Origin: Blastomonas sp.
GTDB taxonomy: Bacteria; Pseudomonadota; Alphaproteobacteria; Sphingomonadales; Sphingomonadaceae
Length of the DNA: 64,000 bases
Direction: 5' to 3'
Assembly (NCBI RefSeq): GCF_030373265.1
Contig: NZ_JAUCZC010000018.1
Span: 1 to 64,000 of the forward strand
Shown here: positions 45,934 through 55,507 of the stretch, piece by piece
Layout of the letters: each line of letters begins with the position of its first letter
Numbering within the stretch: position 1 is the first letter of the stretch
Notes under the pieces: generated by a model
The model's database searches: none
What the model saw: the letters and a program-made list of their open reading frames with translations, nothing else
Told to the model about the DNA's origin: nothing
Translations under genes and position numbers: made by a program

Positions 45934-47148
45934 TCAGCTTTCCTTATCGCAGTAGGCGGCCCATCCCGCCATCATGACGCGCCTCTTCTCCAGCAGGTTG
46001 CCGCGCCGGTAAGCTGCCTCAGTCTTATTTGCCACCACGTGCGCCAACGCCGCTTCGGCAACATCACTGGGATGATCCGTTTCCTCGCTCACCCAATCGC
46101 GAAACGACGAGCGAAACCCGTGCGGTGTGTACGGCTGGCCCATCTCCTTCATCAGCTTGGACAGGGTCATGTCGGACAGTGGCTGCATATTTTTGAAGCC
46201 CGGAAATACATACGGCGACTCCCGAAGGCGCAGTTGCTTGCAGCGGCGCAGAATACGCATTGGCCGGGAGGCCAGAGGGACAACATGCTCACGAAATGCC
46301 TTCATCCGTTCCTTGGGGAGGGTCCAGAGGCCGTCTTCGAGTTCGACCTCATCCCAGGTCATGCCGCGCACTTCGCCCGACCGGGCAGCCGTGAAGATGG
46401 CAAACTCCAGCGCCAGACGGCTGAACGATTCTCGTGAACGCAACTTCTGGACGAATTTGGGCACCTTCTCATAGGGCATGGCAGGAAAGTGGCCATCACG
46501 GCGAGGCTGGCGCGGCAAGCCTTTGGTGATAGCCCGCATCGGCGCCTCGGTATCGCGATAACCGGATGCATAGGCCCAATCGAGCACCACGCCGACCCGC
46601 TGCCGGACCCTGCGTGCCGTTTCTGGCTTGGTCAGCCAGATCTCGGCCAGAAGGTCACGGATCATGGGCCCCGTGATCCGGTCAACCTTCATTTTCCCGA
46701 TGAAAGGAAAGGCATAGGCTTCCAGAGTTCGCATCCATTGGCCGTGGTGCTTGCCATTGCGCCAGGTCTTCGAGTGAACCTCATAGACCCGCTGCGCAGC
46801 GTCCTTGAAGGTGGGCACGGCATCGACCTTTCGCCGCTCGAACTGCGGGTCGAGGCCCATCTCGATCTGGCTTCGCACCTCGCGCGCCCGTTCGCGAGCA
46901 TCAACCAGGCTCACCTTGCTGCAGCTACCCAGGCCGAAATCTCTCCGGTCGCCCTTGTGCTGCACCCGGCAAACCCAGCTGCTGCTCCCTCCCGGCCTCT
47001 CGTAGCGATAAAGGCCATCACCAAACCCTACTCGGCGGGTGGTCTGGCTCTTGGTTTCAGAGCCTGTCTTCGAAGTGGTTTTCATGGAGGTGATCATAAA
47101 ATTTGTTCCCACATTTGCAAAAATGTCGGTCTGGACGACGTGGGACAC
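45934..47148 (-). CDS. int: tyrosine-type site-specific integrase (P4-like)
   Basis: DUF4102 arm-binding region (YRYERPGGSSSWVCRVQHKGDRRDFGLGS..SLVDARERAREVRSQIEMGLDP); catalytic ..FTAARSGEVRGMTWDEVELEDGLWTLP..YTPHGFRSSFRDWVSEET; start may be 47084. Confidence 0.92.
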   Translation of the reverse strand: MSHVVQTDIFANVGTNFMITSMKTTSKTGSETKSQTTRRVGFGDGLYRYERPGGSSSWVCRVQHKGDRRDFGLGSCSKVSLVDARERAREVRSQIEMGLDPQFERRKVDAVPTFKDAAQRVYEVHSKTWRNGKHHGQWMRTLEAYAFPFIGKMKVDRITGPMIRDLLAEIWLTKPETARRVRQRVGVVLDWAYASGYRDTEAPMRAITKGLPRQPRRDGHFPAMPYEKVPKFVQKLRSRESFSRLALEFAIFTAARSGEVRGMTWDEVELEDGLWTLPKERMKAFREHVVPLASRPMRILRRCKQLRLRESPYVFPGFKNMQPLSDMTLSKLMKEMGQPYTPHGFRSSFRDWVSEETDHPSDVAEAALAHVVANKTEAAYRRGNLLEKRRVMMAGWAAYCDKES

Positions 47149-47227
47149 ATTTGGATCCGAATCACCAGCGTAACCCGCAGGAAAGCTGGACGTCTGGAGC
47201 CAGTCAGGGATTTTGTGGGATTAGTAC

Positions 47228-47318
<91 letters not shown>

Positions 47319-47499
47319 AGCCGGGCTGTGCCAAGGTCATGCCCTGGCGCCTGAACGGGTCCCCGCAGTGCAGAAAGCGATGTGGTCGATCTGCGGGAAG
47401 GCGGGCCATTAGCGCAGGCTTTCACCCTTGCCAAGTGGAAACCTGCCCTCGTTGGGCGGAAAGCTTGTATGCTGCGACGCAACACCCTAGATTGATGCT

Positions 47500-47898
47500 A
47501 TGAGCAACAATCCCTTCCGGTCCGGCAACGACGATGCATCGGGAACGACCCAGTCTTCAGGCGGGGTAATCATGCCGCGCATCTCCAAGGCGCGCTATGC
47601 CATCGGCGACATTGTACGCCACCGCATCTTCGATTTCCGCGGCGTGGTGTTCGATATCGATCCTGTCTTCGCCAACAGCGACGACTGGTATGAATCGATC
47701 CCCGAGGAACTGCGCCCGGCCAAGGACCAGCCCTTCTATCACCTGTTCGCCGAAAACGCCGAGAACAGCTACATCGCCTATGTCAGCCAGCAGAATCTGG
47801 TGACCGACGACACCGGCGAACCTGTCGATCACCCTGCGGTGCCGCAATTGTTCGGGCCGTTCAGCGATGGACGCTATCGTCTGCGCACCATGCACTGA
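47500..47898 (+). CDS. hspQ: heat-shock protein HspQ / YccV-like
   Basis: ..RYAIGDIVRHRIFDFRGVVFDIDPVFANSDDWYESIPEELRPAKDQPFYHLFAENAENSYIAYVSQQNL..; start may be 47572. Confidence 0.9.
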   Translation: MSNNPFRSGNDDASGTTQSSGGVIMPRISKARYAIGDIVRHRIFDFRGVVFDIDPVFANSDDWYESIPEELRPAKDQPFYHLFAENAENSYIAYVSQQNLVTDDTGEPVDHPAVPQLFGPFSDGRYRLRTMH

Positions 47899-47942
47899 CT
47901 GTGCGGCTGAGACTGTACGGCTGATCGCGTGCGAAACGCAGA

Positions 47943-48821
47943 TCAGGAGCGCAGCTTCCACCCCGAGCGCAGCAGCATATAGCAGCCCAGCGCCAGCGCG
48001 GCGTTGATCGCCAGCAGCAGGCCTGCGCCAAACAGCAAGGGCGAATCGGTCGAGCCAATAAAGCCGTAGCGGAAGCCCGAGATCACATAGAAAAACGGAT
48101 TGGCGTGGCTGAGCGCGCGGAAGGTCGGCGCCATCGCATCGACCGAATAGAAGGTGCCCGACAGCAGCGCCAGCGGCGCCACCACGAAGTTGGTGATCGC
48201 GGCGGCATGATCGAACTTTTCCGCCCAAATCGATGTCAGTACGCCCATGAACGCCAGCATCATCGCGCCCATCACGCCAAACCAGATGATCGCCAGCGGA
48301 TGGCGCGGCATCACGTCGATCCCGGGCCACAGCAGCATCGCCAGCCAGACCGCGCCGCCGACGAACACCGCGCGGGTGACCGCCGCGATGACCAGCGAAA
48401 CGAGAACCTCAAGCTCGGACAGCGGCGGCATCAGATAATCGATGATCGTCCCCTGGATCTTGCCGACCAGCAGCGAGAAGCTCGAATTGGCAAAGCTGTT
48501 CTGCATCATCGCCATCACGATCAGCCCGGGGGCAAGGAAATCGGCGAACGGAACGTCGAGAACGGTGCGGCCACTGCGCCCCAAAGCGACGGTAAAAATC
48601 ACCAGATACAGCATCGTGGTGATCGCCGGTGCCCAGATGGTTTGCAACTGGACCTTGAAGAACCGGCGCACCTCTTTCATATAGAGGGCTTTCAACCCTC
48701 CCCAGTTGATCGTGCCGATCCGGACGGTGCCGGGCTCTGCAAAGGCAGCGCCGGTTCCGATTTCAGGTCGATTGCCCGGCGCAGCGACGGCGACGGGGGG
48801 ATTTGGTGCTTGATCGTTCAT
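47943..48821 (-). CDS. ABC-2 type transporter permease
   Basis: ..LYMKEVRRFFKVQLQTIWAPAITTMLYLVIFTVALG..; GVLTSIWAEKFDHAAAITNFVVAPLALLSGTFYSVDAM.. Confidence 0.9.
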   Translation of the reverse strand: MNDQAPNPPVAVAAPGNRPEIGTGAAFAEPGTVRIGTINWGGLKALYMKEVRRFFKVQLQTIWAPAITTMLYLVIFTVALGRSGRTVLDVPFADFLAPGLIVMAMMQNSFANSSFSLLVGKIQGTIIDYLMPPLSELEVLVSLVIAAVTRAVFVGGAVWLAMLLWPGIDVMPRHPLAIIWFGVMGAMMLAFMGVLTSIWAEKFDHAAAITNFVVAPLALLSGTFYSVDAMAPTFRALSHANPFFYVISGFRYGFIGSTDSPLLFGAGLLLAINAALALGCYMLLRSGWKLRS

Positions 48822-48890
48822 GGTGGTTGCGCCTATCGGCGGACACCAGACCGGGCAAGTCCCAATTGGTCAAGAAGGAATTGCTGTTCA

Positions 48891-49639
48891 TGTCATGGAC
48901 CGACGAGCGGATCGATCAGCTCAAAACCATGTGGGAAAAAGGCCTCACCGCCAGCCAGATCGCTGAAGAACTGGGCGGGGTGAGCCGCAACGCGGTGATC
49001 GGCAAGGCGCATCGCCTTGGCCTGAAGTCGCGCCCCTCGCCGGTCAAGGCTGGCGAAGCCAAGCCCAAGCCTGCCAAGAAGGCCGACGCGCCCAAACCTG
49101 CGAAAAAGGCAGAGGCGGAACCGGAAAGCGATGCCCCGCCGTTCAAGACGGATTCGGCTGCGCAGCCGGTGCGCGCTGCGCCTGCCCCCGCCCCTGCCCC
49201 GACACCTGCACCGCGTCCGGTTGAACCCGTCGATGCGGCAGACGATGACGAGGAAACCGGCCTGGATGCAGGTGCAGAACCCGCCGTGCCGCCAAAGCCG
49301 CAGCCGCGCATCGTATCGGTCGGTCCCGGCGGATTCCTGCGTCAGGGCCCCGGCGACCAGCAGGCACCGATTCCGCCTGCACCGCCGCGCCGTCTGGTCC
49401 CCGCCCGCCCGAGCGCCGAGATTGCCGGCAAGACCAGCCTGCTCGACCTGAGCGACCGCATCTGCCGCTGGCCGATGGGGCACCCGGGCGAACCTGATTT
49501 CCACTTCTGCGGACAGCAGGTCAATCCGGGCTTTCCCTATTGCGTGGAACATTGCGGCCGCGCCTATCAGGCACAGCTGCCGCGCGGCACGCGTCGCCCG
49601 CCGCCGCCGATGCCGTTCGGCGGACCGCGCGTCCGCTGA
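48891..49639 (+). CDS. gcrA: GcrA cell-cycle regulator family
   Basis: MSWTDERIDQLKTMWEKGLTASQIAEELGGVSRNAVIGKAHRLGLKSRPSPVK..; C-terminal ..DLSDRICRWPMGHPGEPDFHFCGQQVNPGFPYCVEHCGRAYQ. Confidence 0.94.
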
Positions 49640-49714
49640 TCACCACTCAATAGCAGCGGATAAGTCCGGCAGCGTGCTTGCCGGACGCCGTCTTTGCGCC
49701 CTATAGCAGGTCGC

Positions 49715-51706
49715 ATGTCCGACGATCTGTTCGCCAAATCGCAAGCTCCCGTTGAAACTTACGACGCTTCGGCGATCGAGGTGCTGGAGGGGCTCGAGCC
49801 GGTGCGGCGCAGGCCGGGGATGTACATCGGCGGCACCGACGAGCGTGCGCTGCATCATCTGGCGGCCGAGGTGCTCGACAACTCCATGGACGAGGCGGTC
49901 GCCGGCCATGCCAGCCGGATCGAGGTGACCCTGCGCCCCGGAAATCATCTGGCAATCAGCGACAACGGCCGCGGCATTCCGGTCGATCCGCACCCCAAAT
50001 TCCCCGGCAAGTCGGCGCTCGAAGTAATCCTCACCACGCTGCATTCGGGCGGCAAGTTCTCCGACAAGGCCTATGCCACCAGCGGCGGCCTGCACGGCGT
50101 CGGCGTGTCGGTGGTCAACGCGCTGTCGAGCGAATTGCTGGTCGAAGTGGCGCGCAACAAGGAATTGTACGCGCAGCATTATTCGCGCGGGGCGCCGCTG
50201 GGTCCGCTCGAGAAAGTCGGCGCTGCCCCCAACCGCCGCGGCACCACGATCAGCTTCGTGCCCGACGAGGAAATCTTCGGCGCAGGCGCGAAGTTCAAGC
50301 CCGCGCGGCTGTTCGCGCTCGCCCGCTCCAAGGCGTATCTCTATGCCGGGGTCGAGATCCGCTGGAAATGTGATGCCGAGCTGTCCGACGACAAGGTGCC
50401 GCAGGAAGCGGTGTTCCAGTTCCCCGGCGGGCTTGCCGATCACCTGCGCGAGCAGCTTGGCGGGCGCGAGTGCGCGACATCCGATTTCTTCGCCGGGCGG
50501 CAGGACTTCCCCGATGGCAAGGGCCGGGTCGAATGGGCGGTCGCGTGGCCGCTGTGGAGTGATGGCAGCTATAGCTATTACTGCAACACCATTCCCACCC
50601 CCGATGGCGGCACGCACGAGGCGGGACTGCGCGCCGCGATCCTCAAAGGATTGCGCGGCTTTGGCGAGCTGATCGGCAACAAGAAGGCAGCGGGGCTCAC
50701 CGCCGAGGACGTGATGACCGGCAGCGAGCTGATGCTCTCGGTGTTCATCCGCGATCCGCAGTTCCAGAGCCAGACCAAGGACCGGCTGACCTCGCCTGAG
50801 GCAGCGCGCCTGGTCGAAAACGCGGTGCGCGATCATGTCGACCATTTCCTCACCGACAATATGGAGCGCGGCAAGGCGTTGCTGGGCCTCGTGTTCGAGC
50901 GGATGGACGAACGGCTCAAGCGCAAGGCCGAGCGCGAGGTCAAGCGCAAGACCGCGACCAGCGCGCGCAAGCTGCGGCTGCCGGGCAAGCTGACCGACTG
51001 CAGCAACGACGGCACCGGGGTCGAGGGCGCGGAGACCGAGATCTTCATCGTCGAGGGCGACAGCGCGGGCGGCTCGGCCAAACAGGCGCGAGATCGCAAG
51101 ACGCAGGCGATCCTGCCGATCCGCGGCAAGATCCTCAACGTCGCCTCGGCCAACAGCGCCAAGATCGGCGCCAACCAGGAAATCGCCGACCTCGCGCTCG
51201 CACTGGGCTGCGGCACCGGCAAGCACTGCGATCCGGGCCAGCTGCGCTATGACCGCATCATCATCATGACCGATGCCGATGTCGACGGCGCGCACATCGC
51301 GACATTGCTGATGACCTTCTTCTTCCAGGAGATGCCCGATATCGTGAAGGCGGGGCACCTGTACCTCGCGCAGCCGCCGCTCTACCGGCTCGTGGTCGGT
51401 GCCAAGAGCTGGTACGCGCGCGACGATGCGCACCGCGCCGAGCTCGAGCGGACGATCCTCAAGGGCAAGAAGGTCGAGGTCAGCCGCTTCAAGGGGCTGG
51501 GCGAGATGAACCCAGGGCAATTGCGCGAGACGACGATGAGCCGCCAGAGCCGCTCGCTGCTGCGCGTCACGCTACCGCCCAATTACGAGCAGTTTTCCGC
51601 GGTCAAGGATCTGGTCGGCGAACTGATGGGCAAGAACCCCGAGCACCGCTTCAACTTCATCCAGAACCACGCGGCGCAGGTGGATCGTGAAGCGATCGAC
51701 GCTTAG
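49715..51706 (+). CDS. parE: DNA topoisomerase IV subunit B
   Basis: ..YDASAIEVLEGLEPVRRRPGMYIGGTDERALHHLAAEVLDNSMDEAVAGHA..; Toprim ..IFIVEGDSAGGSAKQARDRKTQAILPIRGKILNV.. Confidence 0.96.
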   Translation: MSDDLFAKSQAPVETYDASAIEVLEGLEPVRRRPGMYIGGTDERALHHLAAEVLDNSMDEAVAGHASRIEVTLRPGNHLAISDNGRGIPVDPHPKFPGKSALEVILTTLHSGGKFSDKAYATSGGLHGVGVSVVNALSSELLVEVARNKELYAQHYSRGAPLGPLEKVGAAPNRRGTTISFVPDEEIFGAGAKFKPARLFALARSKAYLYAGVEIRWKCDAELSDDKVPQEAVFQFPGGLADHLREQLGGRECATSDFFAGRQDFPDGKGRVEWAVAWPLWSDGSYSYYCNTIPTPDGGTHEAGLRAAILKGLRGFGELIGNKKAAGLTAEDVMTGSELMLSVFIRDPQFQSQTKDRLTSPEAARLVENAVRDHVDHFLTDNMERGKALLGLVFERMDERLKRKAEREVKRKTATSARKLRLPGKLTDCSNDGTGVEGAETEIFIVEGDSAGGSAKQARDRKTQAILPIRGKILNVASANSAKIGANQEIADLALALGCGTGKHCDPGQLRYDRIIIMTDADVDGAHIATLLMTFFFQEMPDIVKAGHLYLAQPPLYRLVVGAKSWYARDDAHRAELERTILKGKKVEVSRFKGLGEMNPGQLRETTMSRQSRSLLRVTLPPNYEQFSAVKDLVGELMGKNPEHRFNFIQNHAAQVDREAIDA

Positions 51707-51725
51707 CGCGCGAAATTCCTCCCCC

Positions 51726-51806
51726 GTCATTCCCGCGAACGCGGGAATCCCGCTTTTGCGCGGCGGATCGAGAAGCAAGCGGGACCCCCGCCTGCGCGGG
51801 GGTGAC
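51726..51806. repeat. REP/BIME-like pair of inverted GC palindromes
   Basis: GTCATTCCCGCGaacGCGGGAATCCCGC ... GCGGGACCCCCGCctgcGCGGGGGTGAC; two palindromes in inverted arrangement. Confidence 0.7.
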
Positions 51807-51845
51807 AAAAAAGGCATTGGTTGGTGGACTGGCCTGGAACAGGTC

Positions 51846-53168
51846 ATGGAGCGTATTGTCTTCGCGCTGGTCTTTCTGTCGGTTGCTTTCGGAAGCCAAG
51901 CCATCGCACAGACTGATGCACCTCCCCCCGCCCCTGCAACCCAAACCACCTTCGACCAGCCCGCACGCGATGTCCTCGCGCTGCTTCAGGGCACGGCCGA
52001 GCCCGCAACCATCTTCACCCCCGCCTTCCTCACCGCCGTACCGCCTGATCAGCTCGCCACGGTGCTGGTCCAACTCAACACGCAGTTTGGTGACGCGTCG
52101 GCGGTCGATGCGATCCAGCCGATGGATGCGCGCTCGGCCAGGGTCGATATCCGATTCGACAAGGCGATCATCACCTTCACCATCGGCGTCCAGGATAGCA
52201 AGCTGTCAGGATTGTTCGTCACCGGCTCGCGGACGCAGGGCGATACGCTTGAGCAGATCACCGCGGATATCGCCGCGCTGCCCGGGCGTAGCGGCTTTGT
52301 CGTCCAGAAGCTGACCGATGCGGGAACCGAGACCATCGCCAGCCATGCGGCGGAGGAGCGCTTTGCCATCGCGTCGGTGTTCAAGCTCTATGTGCTCGCC
52401 GAGATCGATCGGGCGGTGCGCGCGGGCGAACGGCGGTGGGACGATGTGCTGCCCTTGGCGCAAAAATCCCACCCCTCTGGCATCACTCAGGCCTGGCCCG
52501 ACAAGGCGCCGATGACGCTGCAGTCGCTGGCGACATTGATGATCTCGATCAGCGACAACAGCGCCACCGACACGCTCATCGCCGCAATCGGCCAGACAAA
52601 GCTGGCGGCGATTGTGCGCGCCAGCGGCCATGCCCGTCCGTCCGACATGATCCCGCTGCTGCCCACCCAGGCGGTCACCGGCCTGAAGATGCCCGCCAAT
52701 GCAGCCCTGCGCGACCGCTTCCTGGCCGCCGATGATGCCGGGCAGACCGCGATCCTGGCACAAGCGGGCGACACGCTGAGTCTGCCGAAGCTCGACCTGT
52801 CGGTCTATACCGGCGGCCCCAACCAGATCGATACGGTGGAATGGTTCGCCAGCCCCGCCGACATCGCAAGGCTGCTGGCGATGCTGGAGCGCGAGGGCGA
52901 TCCGGTCACGCGCGCGATCCTCACGGTCAATGCGGGCATTGCGCCGGTCAATGCGGCGCGCTGGGCGTATCTCGGCTACAAGGGCGGGTCTGAGCCCGGG
53001 ATCATGGCGATGAGCTTCCTTGCCCACAGCCCGGCCGACGAGCGCTATATCGTGTCGGCGGTGGCCAACAATCCGGCGGCCGATATCGACCAGCCGGGTT
53101 TCGTCACGCTGATGACCCGGCTGCTCGATCAGCTGGTTGCGGGCGACGGTCCAGCCACTCGTCCCTGA
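51846..53168 (+). CDS. class A beta-lactamase-like serine hydrolase
   Basis: Signal peptide MERIVFALVFLSVAFGSQAIAQ; ..RFAIASVFKLYVLAEID.. (SxxK), ..ISDNSATDTLI.. (SDN), ..YKGGSEPG.. Confidence 0.88.
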   Translation: MERIVFALVFLSVAFGSQAIAQTDAPPPAPATQTTFDQPARDVLALLQGTAEPATIFTPAFLTAVPPDQLATVLVQLNTQFGDASAVDAIQPMDARSARVDIRFDKAIITFTIGVQDSKLSGLFVTGSRTQGDTLEQITADIAALPGRSGFVVQKLTDAGTETIASHAAEERFAIASVFKLYVLAEIDRAVRAGERRWDDVLPLAQKSHPSGITQAWPDKAPMTLQSLATLMISISDNSATDTLIAAIGQTKLAAIVRASGHARPSDMIPLLPTQAVTGLKMPANAALRDRFLAADDAGQTAILAQAGDTLSLPKLDLSVYTGGPNQIDTVEWFASPADIARLLAMLEREGDPVTRAILTVNAGIAPVNAARWAYLGYKGGSEPGIMAMSFLAHSPADERYIVSAVANNPAADIDQPGFVTLMTRLLDQLVAGDGPATRP

Positions 53169-53673
53169 GCAGACCGAAGATCAGGCTATCGCGCACGCCG
53201 ATATGGGTTTCCCATTCGGCCCGCAGATGGCCTTCCTGCACGAAGCGCATCGCGGTCAGCAAGCCGATCGAGTGGAGGTTCTCCGGATCGGCATCGGCGA
53301 AGACCCGGCGCTGGCCTTCGGTGATCAGCAACTGGTCGAGCACCATGGTCACGGCCTCGCGCGCAATGCCCTGCCCCCAGCATGAGCGGGCGAGGATATA
53401 GCCGATTTCGCTGACGTTCTCGCGCCGGTCATGCACTGCAACCCAGCCCAGCGCGATGTCGTCGCCGGCCCGGGTGATCGCCCAGCTTCGCCATTCGCCG
53501 ACGGCTGCAGGTTCGAGATAGGCGCGGGTGTCGTCGACCGAGCTGTGCGGGCCCGACGACCACCAGGTCATCAGCTCCGCATCGGACAGAACCTCGAACA
53601 GCGCCTCGGCATCGCTGACACGCACCTGGCGAAGCACGAGCCGCTCGCTCGCCAGCACCGGCATCGTGGTCAT
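53104..53673 (-). CDS. GNAT-family N-acetyltransferase
   Basis: MPVLASERLVLRQVRVSDAEALFEVLSDAELMTWW..GYILARSCWGQGIAREAVTMVLD.. Confidence 0.9.
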   Translation of the reverse strand: MTTMPVLASERLVLRQVRVSDAEALFEVLSDAELMTWWSSGPHSSVDDTRAYLEPAAVGEWRSWAITRAGDDIALGWVAVHDRRENVSEIGYILARSCWGQGIAREAVTMVLDQLLITEGQRRVFADADPENLHSIGLLTAMRFVQEGHLRAEWETHIGVRDSLIFGLLRDEWLDRRPQPADRAAGSSA

Positions 53674-53680
53674 GGGGCGG

Positions 53681-54493
53681 TCATAGCGCGGTCAGCGCCT
53701 CGACCAGAGCGCGCACTTTCTTCTGCCGCCATTGCGGGGTCGGCGCGACCACCCAATAGGCGCGGCGCGATGGCCTGGCCTCACCGACGGCGACCAGGCG
53801 CCCTTCGGTCAGATCACGCTCGGCGAGCATATACGGAACGGTCACGCTGCCGAAGCCCGCAATGGCCGCATCGAGGCCCAACCCTGCATCGGCCACCTGC
53901 ATCACCGCGCTGCCATCGGCTTCGGTCTCGCTCTGGTCGCGGCCGCAACCGGGCCATTCGATCCGACGGTCGCCCGAATTGCCCGGCGCGGCAACGGTGA
54001 TGAACTGCGCAGGGCCTATCACTGCGCCCTCGAGTTCCGCCGGGCCATCGGCCAGCCGGATCGCGCAATCGAGATTGGCTTCGGTGAAGTCGATATCGGT
54101 GTCCCCCGATACCAGGGTGTAGCGGATCTCCGGATTGGCGGCGGCATAGTTGATCAGCCGGTGATGCAGCCATTTGGCGGCAAAGTCGCGCGGCACCGCG
54201 ATGGTCAGGCGGAAGCTCGACTGGCCCTGCTGCATCGCGCGGACCGCTTCCTCGAACTGCAGGAAGCCGCCGCGCAGCGCATCGAGCCCCGCGCCCGCTT
54301 CATCGGTCAGCTCAAGTCCCTTGGGGGTCCTGCGGAACAGGACAACGCCGAGCATGTCTTCGAGTGCGCGGATCTGCTGGCCCACGGCAGCCGGTGTCAC
54401 CGCCAGCTCATCGGCCGCGCGGGTGAAGCTCAGATGGCGCGCCGCGGCGTCGAGCACGCGCAGGCCGTTGAGCGGAAGATGAGTACGCTTCAT
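53681..54493 (-). CDS. LysR-family transcriptional regulator (GcvA-like)
   Basis: LPLNGLRVLDAAARHLSFTRAADELAVTPAAVGQQIRALEDMLGVVLFRRTPKGLELTDEAG.. Confidence 0.93.
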   Translation of the reverse strand: MKRTHLPLNGLRVLDAAARHLSFTRAADELAVTPAAVGQQIRALEDMLGVVLFRRTPKGLELTDEAGAGLDALRGGFLQFEEAVRAMQQGQSSFRLTIAVPRDFAAKWLHHRLINYAAANPEIRYTLVSGDTDIDFTEANLDCAIRLADGPAELEGAVIGPAQFITVAAPGNSGDRRIEWPGCGRDQSETEADGSAVMQVADAGLGLDAAIAGFGSVTVPYMLAERDLTEGRLVAVGEARPSRRAYWVVAPTPQWRQKKVRALVEALTAL

Positions 54494-54505
54494 GGGGAAT
54501 GCCGA

Positions 54506-54931
54506 TTAATCGGCAACGGCGGGCGCGACCAGCGGAAAACGCGGAATCTCCACCGTGATCACCTGGTCGTCGTCGCGCATCATCCGATAGATGCCCTCCA
54601 TCCGCCCGGTCGGGGTGGTGAGCGGGCAGCCCGAGACATAATCGTGCGACTTGCCGGGCAGGATCACCGGCTGCTCGCCGACCACGCCTTCACCATCGAC
54701 CTGATGCACATTGCCGCGGCCATCGGTGATCACCCAATGGCGGGTGAGCAGTTGCACCGCGCTGTCCGAATGGTTTTCGATGCGGATGTGATAGGACCAG
54801 AACCAATGCGCCGAGTCCGCGCGCGAACGATCAGGCAGAAAGCTGACCGCGACCCTGACGGCCACGCCGTGCGTGGTCGCAGAATGGCCGAAAAACTTGT
54901 CCATGCTGTCTGAAAATCGGTCCATGGCCAT
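54506..54931 (-). CDS. apaG: ApaG domain protein
   Basis: ..FWSYHIRIENHSDSAVQLLTRHWVITDGRGNVHQVDGEGVVGEQPVILPGKSHDYVSGCPLTTPTGRMEGIYRM.. Confidence 0.95.
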   Translation of the reverse strand: MAMDRFSDSMDKFFGHSATTHGVAVRVAVSFLPDRSRADSAHWFWSYHIRIENHSDSAVQLLTRHWVITDGRGNVHQVDGEGVVGEQPVILPGKSHDYVSGCPLTTPTGRMEGIYRMMRDDDQVITVEIPRFPLVAPAVAD

Positions 54932-55014
54932 AATATGCCTCGTTCAGCGGTCGTGGGAAAGGGGGCATCGGATAAATTCCTGTGCCGCCGCGGCGGAGTC
55001 CGGAATGCGTGCCT

Positions 55015-55494
55015 TTATTGTGCCGCGCCCTGTTTGAGATAGGCAATCACATCGGCGCGGCTCTGCGCACTGGTCAAGCGAAAGGCCATCTTGGCGCCGG
55101 GGATGAAGGCCTGCGGATTGGTGAGCCAGGCGTCGAGCCGCGCGGCATCCCAGGCGAAGCCCCCCTTTTTCAGGCCCGGCGAATAGGCAAAGCCCGGCGC
55201 GCTGCCGGCCTTGCGCCCGTATACGCCGCGATGCGCGGGTCCGACGCTGTTGGTGTCGGGCGCATGACAGCCGGTGCAATTGCTCTGATACACCTTCGCG
55301 CCGCGTGCGGCATCGCCTGCCATGGCCGGGCTTTGGGCGGCGGAGAGAACCGGGCTGGTCACCACCAGCGACGCCAAGGCCAGCGACGCTGCCGGGATAG
55401 TGAACGAAAGCGACTTCAAGGACATCGTCAACTGCATTGCTCCGCGCACCTTGAGGGAAGCGCAGGATATGGGGGCGTCGCTCCGCGGTTCCAA
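55015..55494 (-). CDS. cytochrome c family protein
   Basis: CxxCH heme motif ..ARGAKVYQSNCTGCHAPDTNSVGPAHRGVYGRKAGSAPGFAYSPGLKK..; start may be internal. Confidence 0.92.
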   Translation of the reverse strand: MEPRSDAPISCASLKVRGAMQLTMSLKSLSFTIPAASLALASLVVTSPVLSAAQSPAMAGDAARGAKVYQSNCTGCHAPDTNSVGPAHRGVYGRKAGSAPGFAYSPGLKKGGFAWDAARLDAWLTNPQAFIPGAKMAFRLTSAQSRADVIAYLKQGAAQ

Positions 55495-55507
55495 CCCGAC
55501 CGCGCGG

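Noticed and set aside
49640-51520. 626-aa minus-strand ORF
   Set aside because: Antisense to parE, which has clear GyrB/ParE motifs.
53732-54913. 393-aa plus-strand ORF
   Set aside because: Antisense to LysR regulator and apaG.
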